Part shown: positions 12,413-24,012 of the stretch, in pieces
Position numbering within the stretch: position 1 is the stretch's first letter
Layout: every line of letters begins with the position of its first letter
DNA from: Protula sp. h YS-2021
Lineage: Eukaryota > Annelida > Polychaeta > Sabellida > Serpulidae
DNA: 64,000 bases
Assembly: GCA_949752745.1 (NCBI GenBank)
Contig: OX457027.1
Span: 81,337,214-81,401,213 of the forward strand
Direction: 5' to 3'
The notes under the pieces: model-generated
The model's input: the letters and a program-made list of their open reading frames with translations, nothing else
The model's database searches: none
Told to the model about the DNA's origin: nothing
Translations under genes and position numbers: made by a program

Positions 12413-13450
12413 CCGAGTTGGATACGCGTGCGATTTTTTTTTGCGTGTCTCACTTTTCGCGTAAATTTATTTGCTTCATAACAACGTTCTATAGTAAAAA
12501 TGACGAAATTATTTCATTCATAAAATTTAGTACTATGTGGTAATGTACTACGCTGTGGGTTTGTTATGAACTCGGAATAATCAAGAATTTTAAGGATTCT
12601 AGGGCTATTTTGTGAGGTAAATTGAAAAGAAAACACGTGGCTTTAGAGCCTGAAGGGGGATTTGGGTGTTGTCCATCTGTCTGTCTGTCTGTCTGTCTGT
12701 CCTTCTGTCTGCCCATCCATCTATAGCCTGTTGTTACTCCCACCCTTGTATTTCGTTTCCAACTATATTTGGTATATAGCTGACATAAACGTATTGGCTA
12801 GGTCACGTTGCTTCTTGCTTTGACATTGAACTAATTTCAAGGTCACAACTACCGTATTCTTGGATTTTCAATTCCGGTTGGAGCTGTGCTATATGTGATG
12901 ATATTTTTCTTGTTTTTTGTTTTTTTTTGTTTTTTTTGTTTTTTTTTTGGGTTTAAAAACACCAATGATATTTCTGACTTCTTCCGTGTATCACGCTCAT
13001 AACTTTTTCTTATTTATTCCATTCACATTTTTTTCTTACAGTAAATAATCCCTTCTGCCATGTATCACTAAAGAACTCCCACACTATGCTCTATTTTCTA
13101 ACAAATAACATTCAAGTAAAAACCCGTTCAGCCGGGGATAGGAGCGGAGCTTCGAGGTGTATTTTAGTTGGTTTTGGTGGGAATGTACTGCGAAATATAA
13201 CATTGTTAGGGAGCTTTCGTGCGGCATTTCACCCCTTACTTCTATCATTTTTAGACCAAACCCTAACACCCCCTCCCTACCCCTTCCCCCTCCCTCGCTA
13301 TTTCAACTCCAGTAAGGATTTGCCTGCCTTCAACGACATACAATATCAGTTCAGTGGAACAAAAAGATCTTGTTGAGGAAGTTCTTTTAACTGATAGAAG
13401 TATTAAACCGTAAGGCCGGTCACATTTGACCCCCACCCTCCCACCTCCCC
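12413..13450 (+). repeat. Inverted repeat, arm A (partner at 33476-35486)
   Basis: This ~1.04-kb segment matches the reverse complement of 33476-35486 along its whole length: GTTGGATACGCGTGCGATTT at the outer end, a GTCT microsatellite, a T-rich tract at 12905-12950, CCTTCTGCCATGTATCA near 13050, and TAAGGCCGGTCACA at the inner end. Arm B is longer because a 941-bp element is inserted in it. In arm A the uninterrupted target reads GGCTAGGTCACGTTGCTTC near 12800. The TRIM gene and the tandem array lie between the arms. Confidence 0.85.
12678..12712. repeat. (GTCT)n microsatellite
   Basis: About eight GTCT units followed by imperfect ones, next to GGGATTTGGGTGTTGTCC. The same type of 'title sequence plus GTCT tract' occurs at ~22120-22190 and ~26330-26370 and inverted at ~35139-35230, so it is part of a dispersed repeat common in this genome. 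Confidence 0.8.
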
Positions 13451-13469
13451 GACAAAATGTTAGCGGATA

Positions 13470-15060
13470 TTATAGTGTAAAATACGTGGGGAAAATGGGA
13501 AAGTTAGGTGTAATATACGTGTATTTTGGCCATTTTGCTCATCGATAATGCGCATGAAATACTCATATTTTCCCACGTAACAATTTATACGCATTTTACA
13601 CGTAATTTCTACTTTTACACGTGTTTTTCCCAAGGATATTAGACGGATTTTACGCATTTTTTAAACTTATTTTATATGCATTTCAGAGTTTGCCCAACAA
13701 TGTAATGACCCAAATAGCAGTCCCACATGGGGTCTATGCATAATATATGTAGGTATTCCCACGTGCCCACGAATAAATAATGTGTTTTTGTTGGGGAAAT
13801 TCCCATGTAGTTATGTATGTAGGGATTTAGGGGCGTTTTGAGACTCTTTCCGATATGTATTATGCACATTAACCTTTATTACTATAGTGCAGTTATAAAG
13901 TACTTCTTAAAACAATTTTCAGCGTAAAAAGTTTAGTAAAATTGGTATTCCCATGTATAATTTTCTATAATACTTAGAAAAAAGTCAGCCCTCCGCCAAA
14001 ATATGAGTATTTAGCAAAATTTAAATATATTATCGCTCAATGGCGGCTGTTTCCGGTCTACGATAGTTTGCTCACATTGCCAGACTACGTATAATATGCG
14101 TATATTTTCCCATGAATTTACTACGTGGAAATTTTCACGCATTATATGTGTATTTTACTTGGGAATACCCATATGGGAACTTCCACGTAAAATATACGTA
14201 TAATATACTAATGACAAATGAAATTTTACGTAGGAATTCAAAACTATAATGGGCATATGATATGCGTTTCTTTACCCATGCCTTTCAGTAGTGGGAAAGT
14301 CTACTTATATTATAAGTAAGGCATACAGGGGAATGCCCAAGCTATGTATTATGCAGGAAAAACAATTCATTTTGCACGACGTTTGCCTATGCATTTGGTA
14401 TACATATGAATGTGACGTTTGATAAATACGTATAATGCACGTTGGGAGATACGCGTGTAATGTAAGTGTAAAACAATTCGCATATTGTGCGGAATATATG
14501 CATAATATGCGTAACATATTACACACGTAATATGCTTGGGCAAAAATGCGTGTAATAAACGTTTATATGTGCGTTATATAAGTGTTAAAATATTCGCATA
14601 ATATGCGCATCAAATATGGCTATCTGTTTTCCCACGCAAAATATATGCTTAATGTGCGTCACATGTTGCACGTATAATATGCATAGGCGAAAATGCGTGT
14701 AACAAACGTTCTTAAATATGCGTCTTAAATACGTGAGTAAAAATACGTTTAATATACGTTTCAAATATGCATAATATGCGTCTCTAGATACCCGTGCAAT
14801 ATGGAAAAAATGCCTAGGACAAAATGCGTATAATATGCGTGTTGAAAATGGGCATAAATTTTCCCGCGTGTTTTATATGTGTAATAAACGTTAGTGGATA
14901 TTGGCGCATATTATACGTGGAAAAATACACGTATAATATGCGAATTCAATATGGGCATCTTTATACGTATAAGAAATGGTTCTAGAAATGCGGATATTTA
15001 ATACGTATTTTATACGTTTATTATGCGCCCGAGAAGAGTTGCCCATTTTGCCTATGCGAT
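13470..15060. repeat. Degenerate ACGTATAATATGCG-like satellite or element
   Basis: About 1.6 kb is saturated with variants of ACGTATAATATGCGT, often preceded by TTCCCAC or GGGAA. The motif is nearly self-complementary (ACGTAT / ATACGT; GCATAT / ATATGC), so it reads on both strands. Embedded in it, 13709-14300 is clearly homologous to the 941-bp TIR element at 34108-35048 (reverse strand): CCCAAATAGCAGTCCCACAT at 13709 and a conserved TGGCGGCTGTTTCCGGTCT near 14041. Downstream of 14300 only the repeated motif continues. No open frame is credible. Confidence 0.7.
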
Positions 15061-17646
15061 TTGGATATTAAATACGTATAATATACATATACTGTTTTGT
15101 AGGAATGAGCGTTTGGCGAAAAATTAAAGACGTCGGTTCTGAAACATCGTGCACGGGAACTAATGCGGTATTTTATGGCAATACATTTTTGCTATCATGG
15201 CTCTTATATACACAAATGCAAAAAGAAAATAATTTTACGCAAACGGAAATTAACAAAGACATATTCATCATGCTATAAAATGAATAAGCCGTGTATGAAA
15301 TGTTCTGTTCTTTCTGATCCAATGGATCGCCGTAAGTGTTTGTTTTCTGTATTAATATTTGAACTGTTGCATGTATCTGAACAGTTAGTGCATGATAAAA
15401 AAGGAAACACTGCTATTGATCATACATTAATTATAGTCGGTGTCGTTTATTATGTGGATAAAGGCACTTATATGTTTTTGCCACGTAACCAGAGTAAGGG
15501 GAGGGTAGCGAGGAATAAAGTACACTTATGATAAAGTAAATGCTGTTAAGCAGACTAACATATATTGGCAATTCGTGGTATCGACCTGTTGTCATTATAT
15601 AAAGAAAACACATTGCAATACAAAATATTTTTGCATAAAAGGCATTGCAATTATTGGATTAATTTATTCGAGTAGTCCAAAACCTGATCACCAAGTTATT
15701 TATACGTCAATAAATTAATTTAGTTAAAATATTGTGCACTTTATATTGGACTTTGTAAGAAATATTCTTTATCTTACGAAAACAAAAATTTTTTTAAAGT
15801 ATGCCATTATTATTTTGTTATTGCTTTTGCAGATACCAAAATCGATTATTTTAAAGAATCAGCAAGTATTGGAAATATTTTCCTGCTTGAAGCACTCCTT
15901 ATGGTCTTGACAATCTGCTAAATGTATTTATCCGTCTCATATCTAAACATTCGCGCACATTTTGGTTCGAAGAGGATAGAATAATACTTTTAAGATTTAA
16001 GAGGTAAGAGGTACATATTATGTTTAAATATTCTAGAGAATATGCTTATTCATTTGAACGAAGTATATCATGATCAGCTTAGATGTGGCTAGTTAAAATC
16101 TGCCAAGTTTCAATTGAAATTGATACAATAATTAATTTTAATGTATCAAATATTTCTAAAATACTTAAGTGTAATCCTGGTCATTGATGATCTTAAATAA
16201 AATAAGAAGCTAATTACAACAATCAAAGAGGGAAAAATTTGTGGTTTTTTAAACAACTGTGATCTATCCAATCGAATGCTCATCTGCCTCGTCTAAAATA
16301 CAGGTATTTCTTTGTTTTAATGAGTATATTGGCATATCTAAGAACCAATATAAAAGAAAACGTATGTTGTTTTGTAGAAACAGTCAATCCTTTACACTAA
16401 GAAATTAATGTTGTCAAGTATGTTAAAAACTACTGATAAATTAAAGGTTTTAGTTTTTACCTTAATATTTATGTTTACTTTCAGCTGAAGTGGCGGTAGA
16501 ACGTAATGCCAAATCTTAAATGGTATAAGAAGTGATTATCGAAGCACAGGTACAGTGTTTTATTGATATTTGGCGATGTTTTCGGTTGTTGATAGCCCAA
16601 ATAGTCAAAATATTTTTATAATAATAATAATTTCTTAAGCTGGCAGTAGAATGTTAAAACTTAATCAGTGTAACAAGTCATTGTGGGAACAGTGTTTTAT
16701 TTACACAGGGCGACGCTTTTTATATTTGACAGTCAGGAAAGCAGATCTTATTGGAACCCTATTTCATGCAGAAGCCGATAGCAAATTTCACTTTACCAGT
16801 TCAAGCCGTCAGTGGTTCGTCTATGCTGTTGAATTTCCAATCACACATCCGATAATAATTTCGACGATATACAAGCCGTTATAACAAAGTTTAATATTTA
16901 GCAGCATTAGATATTAAATTCTAGCCCGCACCATCTTCTCCCATAATAAGGCAAGTAAATCATGTGATTCCGTTAATTATCAATACTAATTACCGTAACC
17001 ATGACATGGTAACTGGTTTACACAAAACGGGGGAGAGTTTGTCATATTAAATTCATTTCACCTGATAAGATTTTTGTGTAGTCAAATAATAAATATCACT
17101 TAACTTTCTTAAAAATAATTGAAACTTTTAAAGTCAATTAAAGCTAAAATATTTACAAAAAAGAGCCAATGTTGCTGAAATATCTTTCGGTTCCTGATGT
17201 CTTGCCTTTTTCTTTTCAGTGCTTATAGGGTCACTGCCCATTCCAAATATGCGTAACATTAGGCCGTCTATTATGTTGTAATAGATTTTTATCTTTACAC
17301 AAGAAAACACATACACAAATCACATAATTTTACAAACGTAAAAGAAACAGGCACATTTCAGTAGGCCTTTAGACAAGACATGAACAAAAAAGGATATTAA
17401 AATTCAATTGTGTGAACGGGTATATGTGATCAATGTTAAGTGGTTTAGCTTTAGTGGCATTTGACCATCTAGTACAAGGTAAAGATTTACTGGAGAGCGA
17501 GATCTAGGATTATGCGTTGACTTTTGATATAATATAGAGATTGCATCTCAAATTATAGGTAAAGGGAGGTGGGCATTTAAAAGTCGAAAATCGTGGCTTA
17601 TGTGGTTTATGAATGGTATTTTAATGTATCTCAAGAAAATGTAGAT
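15061..17646. other. Intergenic DNA upstream of the TRIM-like gene
   Basis: No recognised gene. An ATG-initiated open frame of 122 codons (15163-15531, plus) starts right after the satellite and is rich in Lys and Cys, but shows no known motif. A 77-codon frame at 16651-16884 is likewise unsupported. Around 16490-16580 and 16640-16720 a ~150-bp segment containing ACAGTGTTTTATT appears in two diverged copies. Confidence 0.4.
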
Positions 17647-17734
17647 TGTATCTGTGAACAAGTACTTAGTTGACAATATACTTACACTTTTGTATCTGTG
17701 AACAAGTACTTAGTTGACAATATACTTACACTTT
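17647..17734. repeat. Perfect 44-bp tandem duplication in the TRIM 5' flank
   Basis: Two identical 44-bp units (17647-17690 and 17691-17734) start with TGTATCTGTGAACAAG and end with CTTACACTTT. They end 88 bp before the TRIM start codon, so they fall in the proximal promoter or 5' UTR. Identity of the copies points to a recent event. Confidence 0.95.
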
Positions 17735-17822
17735 TAGTCGTATTGCAAAACGCCTAAATGTTATGTAAATATTACGCAGCTATTGAGTAAATTTAAACTT
17801 GTTGTTCAGCACGCAGCGAACA

Positions 17823-19772
17823 ATGGCGGAGTGTAAGCCAGACATCGTGTCAAAGCTGAAAGACATCGTAACGTGCGCGGTGTGCTACAAACTGCTTGAG
17901 AAACCAAATACATTCACGTGTCTCCATACGTTCTGCCAGCCATGCCTAGAAAACATGGAACGGAGAAGCCTGGGTGAAGACACCGGCCATATCTGCCCAA
18001 TGTGTCGTAAATTTTGCAAGATTCAAGATATTAGGTTAGACACGTTTTTGTTGAAGAATATGTTGGAGGTTTATAATATAGCTATAGGTGAGGAAGGGAA
18101 AAGAATGTGTACAAAATGCAAAGTTGAAGTGCCCACTCACAGGTGTCTAAATTGTAAAGATGACATGTGTTTGAGTTGTAAGGCCTTTCACGACCAATTT
18201 GCACTCATGAAAGTGCACAAATCGATAGAAATAGGTGACACAAAGGATGACATCAAAGTTGATAGGTTGTTATTCTGCACCGAACATCCAGATAAACAGA
18301 TAGAGTTATACTGTACCAAATGTAAGGTATGCATCTGTGTTATCTGCAAGGTTATAAATCACGACGGCCATCCTTCCGATACTCCCGAAAATGCCCTATC
18401 AAAAGTACTCCCATCCATTCAAATCAAACAAAACGAAATTGAAGCCCACATGAAAGACAAATCAAAACGCTTAGAAGAAACTACTGCACATGGAGTGTTT
18501 ATTCAAGATGAAATTGAGGCAATCAGAAAGGAAGTGATTGCAGTGTTTGAGGCAAAGGAGAGGAAACTAAATAATGAAAAACAAATTTTATTAGATAAGT
18601 TAGATAAACTTAAAAACGAAAAAGAATTGGAATGTCTTGATGTTTGTCAAAACCTAGAGAATGTCATAAAAGAGCAAAAACAAGTTCTGATGTGGGTGGA
18701 TGGGACGCTGATGACAACTTCCGGTGTTTGCCTTCTAAGCCAATTACACGGTGATTTAGGCAGACGAGTCGAAATCCTGGCAGAAGATTCATGCGCAGTG
18801 TCTTGTAAAGCACAACTCAGTTCTCTCGGTGTGAAATTTAAGCCAGTAAAAGAGGATGACATGCCAGTGCTGGGAAAAATAGAAAAAATTTTCACAGGTA
18901 TCAAAACCAAGAAAAACATTTCAATTCAGCCCGAATCGCATCTGTTTGAAATGGAACTACACTATCTGCACACAAAATACCCGACACGTGACACAAAAGC
19001 AACGGTAACAATACCAACGTCAGAAGCACCTGCCGGATTTCATCATGTTTGCGTCAGAGAAGGAAAATTGTGGCTTGTACATGGGTTTTCAAAAGATATT
19101 CGCATCTACAACAGCAGTGGGGTACTAGAAGAAAAGAAAAGGCTGAATGGGATTTTTTCACCCAGAGCTCTTGTGCCACTGTCCACATCTTACATTGCGA
19201 TTGCATCTCAGTCAGGATTAGCGGTCGTTGATACCAGCAACATGGAAACAACTAAGCTTACAAACTGGTTATGCAACAGTATTTGCGTCTCTCGGTCCGT
19301 CCTATATGCCTTAGACTTCGACAACAGAGATGTTTTCTCTTTCGGTTTGGACAAAGAAGAAAAAACGTGGGATCTGATGAATGAAGTTCATCTTTCTGAG
19401 GTGAGTCACAATGGTCCTGGTGATAAAATACTTGTTGATGATGGTTTTATCTATCTAAGTGTGGAAAAAGGCAATCAAATAGTACAATATAGCTTAGATG
19501 GAAAGCTGATAACACGATGTGAAAATTTTTGTGGAACTTTTATCAATGGACCAAGGCTTTGTGGAAAAGATAAACTGGGTCATTTACTTATTTGTAACAC
19601 TGGGGACAGAACGATGTATTTTTTAAACACAAGAAGGAACAAAATGTCAAAAATTAACATTAGTCTTGAAGATGAAGATGGGCCGTTGAGGTACGCTGCA
19701 TCAGAAAGTGAAACTTCATTGTGGATTCAAATTGGTGTGCGAACGTTTCAGCGTTACACATTACAAGAGTGA
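17823..19772 (+). CDS. TRIM-like RING / B-box / coiled-coil protein, intronless
   Basis: Single-exon gene of 649 codons. The ATG at 17823 is in a good context (AACAATGG); the frame is open upstream but has no earlier ATG. Residues 18-61 form a C3HC4 RING (CAVC, CLHTFCQPC, CPMC), which in this family recruits E2 and gives E3 ubiquitin ligase activity. Residues ~96-132 (CTKC...CLNC...CLSC...H) fit B-box 1, and ~152-182 (CTEH...CTKC...CVIC...H) fit B-box 2. A charged helical stretch at ~200-300 is the expected coiled coil. Residues ~360-649 form repeating β-strand blocks (GKLWLVHGFSKDIRIYN, DGFIYLSVEKGNQIVQYS) suggesting an NHL-like β-propeller for substrate recognition. This architecture is greatly expanded in bivalves, often as intronless genes, and is often linked to innate immunity; the specific substrate is unknown. 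It stands alone here. Confidence 0.9.
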   Translation: MAECKPDIVSKLKDIVTCAVCYKLLEKPNTFTCLHTFCQPCLENMERRSLGEDTGHICPMCRKFCKIQDIRLDTFLLKNMLEVYNIAIGEEGKRMCTKCKVEVPTHRCLNCKDDMCLSCKAFHDQFALMKVHKSIEIGDTKDDIKVDRLLFCTEHPDKQIELYCTKCKVCICVICKVINHDGHPSDTPENALSKVLPSIQIKQNEIEAHMKDKSKRLEETTAHGVFIQDEIEAIRKEVIAVFEAKERKLNNEKQILLDKLDKLKNEKELECLDVCQNLENVIKEQKQVLMWVDGTLMTTSGVCLLSQLHGDLGRRVEILAEDSCAVSCKAQLSSLGVKFKPVKEDDMPVLGKIEKIFTGIKTKKNISIQPESHLFEMELHYLHTKYPTRDTKATVTIPTSEAPAGFHHVCVREGKLWLVHGFSKDIRIYNSSGVLEEKKRLNGIFSPRALVPLSTSYIAIASQSGLAVVDTSNMETTKLTNWLCNSICVSRSVLYALDFDNRDVFSFGLDKEEKTWDLMNEVHLSEVSHNGPGDKILVDDGFIYLSVEKGNQIVQYSLDGKLITRCENFCGTFINGPRLCGKDKLGHLLICNTGDRTMYFLNTRRNKMSKINISLEDEDGPLRYAASESETSLWIQIGVRTFQRYTLQE

Positions 19773-20183
19773 AGACACAACAACAACACATCTCAGTGAA
19801 ATATATCAATTTAAACACTTTACGTTGTATCTTTTGTAGTTATGAAACTGGACTGTTTTCTTTTAAAATGTAAACAGAACTAAATTGCTAGTTTAATTTG
19901 CTCGTTTAAAGGAAAGCTAATATATATTACCTTTTTAGAGATTCCAATTGTTTTCTTTTTCAACTGATGATGGTAGCAGTGTGTAGTATCTGTTTGTCTT
20001 TTGTGGTTTTCACCAAGAATGAAATTAAAATTAAAATACTTGTCAACACTTTTAAGAGAAATGGAGTGCAAATAGCCAGAATGGTGTTGAGATATATTAA
20101 ACAATTAGACAAACACGAAATCTGGTTACTAAGAGGCAATGATATTACTCATAGTTATAAAGCCAACACATGTACCAAAATTT
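19773..20183. other. 3' flank of the TRIM-like gene
   Basis: AT-rich sequence between the TRIM stop codon and the first tandem-array unit. No canonical AATAAA was found close behind the stop; ATTAAA-like words occur near 20025-20035. Open frames here are short and without motifs. Confidence 0.4.
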
Positions 20184-22317
20184 GACACAGATTATTATTT
20201 TTTTTAAATGTTGAATTAATGAAATTGAGAAATATGCATTCATGGCATCACTATTATATTCGAAATCATTATGTAATCAAACTTTTATGCGGTAGGTGCA
20301 GTCGAAGATGTATTTTGAAACATAGTGATAGCATAAATTAGTGTTATTCACAACTTGTGTTTGGGCACACTTTATTTTGCATTGTGTACATAACTAGAGG
20401 AAAGTGGTCCCACAATCATAACATGACATACATAATTGATTACCTGAATACATTGAATGATATTTAGGATGATCGTAACAGTAGAAGAGAATCAGAAGAG
20501 GGATAGAGGAGAAGGGTCTTATTTGGGGGTGGTCGTCATTTGGAACATGGTCGTGCATGTGGGTGTTTTATCTGCAGTAGGGGAGACATTCCACTGTACT
20601 TTGTGGGCAAACACACACAGCAGTCAGTTAAATGTAGATAGATATATTTGTGAAACACTGTAATATGATAATAATGCTACTTGTTTTTTGGCCTATAAGT
20701 CACTTGAAAGCTACGATTTATTCGTAAATGGCGTTTTTGTTGTGTTTGAGTGGCTTTACATATATGCTGAGGCTGTCATCAGTATATAAAGATTTGTAAA
20801 ATCTCGTGAGGATCTGAGATAAAGCATTGCTTCACAAATTAAAAACACGTAATTCGTGTTTCTGATTGGTCCACTGATTCATGTGTTTTGCCTTAAAAGG
20901 GTGCATGTAACATTGATCATCTCAGTGTGAATTGTATCGGGATGAATACCGGAGCGTAGACTTATCCAGCCTCTATTTACGTTTTATTGTTCTGTTTCCA
21001 TTAATGAGCTTTCAAGGTATAAAATATATATTAAATGTAGTTATATAGGTGTTCTTGACAGAGAGGAATGCAATCTATATCAGGAGTTCGAAAACGACTG
21101 TATGAGGAGTTTAGTAATAGTGCTTAGAGAGAAGATGTACGTGACTAAGAATATATTCCTTGTAGAAAGGGGTTTACTGTCAAATGATCACTTTTTGCGT
21201 GTACAAGTAGACTCCATATTTAGTAGATGGATTCTAAAGCCCCTTAGCAACATCATATGGAACTTTATTTATTAAAATATCTTCAATTAGATTTTAACTA
21301 TTACCATAAAAAATACGATATTTCATATATATGTTGTTTAAACTCTTCCCCAATATAGAAATTCGGTCATTACTAACTGAGTTTGCTGAAAACAAGGTAC
21401 TCTTGCGATCACATGGTATCAGAGTGTCTGTTAAGCAAGGAAATTATGCCTATTCATTAATTGACATTATTAGCAGTACAACACAGTGCCGTGTCTCTTT
21501 CGATTTTTGCGCCTAACAATCCAAAAGCACCTAAAAGTGCCACATTTTGGTCACATTTCTGAGGATACACCGTGCTGCTTGGACCAGAATATTTCAGACT
21601 GTCACATCAATATAAGTTTCAAGCTCATTTTGGCATCATATTTCTGAAAAAATGTACTTGATGTGTAGCTTCAAGCTACTGAGTTTTGTACAGGTTGGGT
21701 TGAGTTTTCGCATCTTCAGTTCCTTCACTTCAATTCCAAGTTAGCATCACGCGTCCCGTTCTGTGTTCCTGCATAGTATCGACACAAACCGACCTTGGTA
21801 AAATGGGTTTCTCGTGCAATTTCGGTATAAAATGTGAGGTCACCTTCCAGGGTACGTTGTATGGTTATTTCAGGGCATTGCAGTTGGTTAAAGTGAACTT
21901 TTATAACATCTTTCTTTTGTTAGCATAGCAAAATACAAACAGCAAAAAGCACTTTTAAACATATTACCCTGTTTTCATATACAGAATTCCTTTGGTCTGC
22001 ATTTATATCAAGTAAAGAAGTTTATTAAAGGAGGCTGGTCTATTTCGACTTGACTAGATTTTGTTGTTCTTATATTGTATTTTAGTTAATATTCTAATAT
22101 TTTAGTTAGTAGCCCTCAACCGAGGGGCTATAGATTTGGATGTTGTCATGTCCGCCTGTCCGTTTGTCTGTCTGTCCGTCGTCATCTCTTACACCTGCAC
22201 TGATATTTCGTTTCCTGTGATATATCGCCGATCCATCACAGATGCATGTCAAATTTGTTGTCACTTTGAGTGATGAATTTCTGGGTCACCATAGCCGCGG
22301 TGCAGCTGGGCGCTGTG

Positions 22318-22550
22318 TCCTCGAGGATGGCTTGTTATATTGATTGCTACAGTTTGCTGATTCATTAGAATTTAAGATTTAAATTCCATTCATGGCATTT
22401 GGTATTATATTTACGATTTAAATACATATTTTTGTCCTCGAGGATGGCTTGTTATATTGATTGCTACAGTTTGCTGATTCATTAGAATTCAAGATTTAAG
22501 TTCCATTCATGGCTTTTTGTATATATTTACGATTTAAATACATATCATTA
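22318..22550. repeat. Internal ~117-bp tandem duplication in array unit 1
   Basis: Two adjacent copies, each starting CCTCGAGGATGGCTTGTTAT and ending in a TACGATTTAAATACATAT-type segment. The same pair is present in unit 2 at ~26519-26750, so this duplication preceded the duplication of the whole unit. Confidence 0.85.
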
Positions 22551-23755
22551 ATGCATGTGATGCATAAATACATGCAATTTATGAATACGAAATAGAAAAA
22601 TGTGAATTTGATTTCACTAAATTTGTCATCTTTGTCATTTTCTAACTTGGCAACTTTCTAACTTGGTAGAATAGTTGACATAAAACTTACTTTTCTTAAA
22701 TATTGAAACAGGGCAGAATTTGTACTTTATATAAAATTCAGAAACGTTATTACTCTTAATTGTATTTAAGTGACTTTGAAAAGTGACTTAAAATTAAATG
22801 AAGGTGTGGTTAATGCATGAGTAGTCAATTGTCAATAAGTTTCTATTAATTAGGGCTATACCGCTGGCTCCATCGAACTGACATTAATACAATAGAATAT
22901 CATACGAAGAAACTGAACATGTTAAGGATGGAAATGGAAATTCTGTTTGTAAATAGATAAATAAAACATTGGTTGAATCAAATTTTAGTTTTATTCTTTT
23001 TAAATCTCATGAAAAAGACATAAAGGATATGATTTCATTGTTCTGAATTCTACAAAATGCAATGTGAAAATAAGAATACACAGCCCCGGAAAGTAGGCTG
23101 GAGGGGGTAAAATTGCTGGAATATTTCAGAATAAAAGTCTGGATAAGGGTAGGGTGGGGCAATTTGTTCCCGAATATTACCAGGTTTCCAGAAAAAAAGT
23201 TTATTTATAAGTAAAACGTCAGCTAATGTCAGTATTTACAGCTCCAGAATATGTTGCAACTTAACACTGGCGGATCGGTGCGGGGTGGGGGGGGGTCTGG
23301 AGTGTGCAATTGCGTTAATTGCTCCCCACCCCTGGTAAACTAATCAATCGGTTATTTGAAAATAAATGATGAATAGCTTCACGCAGGGGTGCCGCTCACA
23401 TACGAATTGGTTGCCATGAGTGCCCATGATCAATTGAAACGCTGACTCTCAAGTCTGAAAAATACACCATTGCACATTTCACTCCCTAAATACAGAGTGT
23501 CAAATTGAATAATTAAAAAGAGCACTATTGTATTTTTATGAGTAGGAACACCAATAGACATTTACATTTACACTACATGAGATTTAAAAAGTTCTTGTTT
23601 TTGTGTTTGTAAATATGGGTATTTTCATGACAACTCTAGCGTCATGCTTGACTAGAAATTGTCATTTAATAAACGGCATTGTGCATTTAAAGATGGAAAA
23701 AATGGGTATGGTTTAGGAAATATTCTAAAGCACATTTTATTTCAAAGGAGCTAGT

Positions 23756-24012
23756 TGCAGGGGGGAGAGAGAGTTGGAGGAGTTGAAGGAGGGGGTGTTG
23801 GAGGAGGAGGGGGTTACAAGTGGGGTGTCAGAGGATGTGTTTGGAGCAGGGGGGAAGGAGGAAGAGGGGTTTGGAGGAGGGGTTTGGAGAAGGGGGTGTT
23901 GGAGGAGGGGTTGGAGGAGAGGGGCTGGAGGAGGGGATTGGAGGAAGAGGGCGTCAGAGGAGGAGGGGGTTGGAGGAGGAAGGCGTTGGAGGAGGGGGCT
24001 GGAGGAAGTGGT
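23756..24012. repeat. Purine-rich minisatellite in unit 1
   Basis: About 255 bp of GGAGGAGGGG(G/T)TTGGA-type units. One strand is almost pure G/A with TT interruptions. It produces long spurious glycine/arginine-rich open frames. Its length differs in each array unit. Confidence 0.9.

Noticed and set aside
13084..13376. Opposing open frames repeated at 33516-33899
   Set aside because: Both lie in the inverted repeat; they contain no motif and the copies differ by frame-changing indels.
15163..15531. 122-codon ATG-initiated frame
   Set aside because: No recognisable motif or supporting context, and AT-rich composition unlike the confident genes here; mentioned only in the region note.
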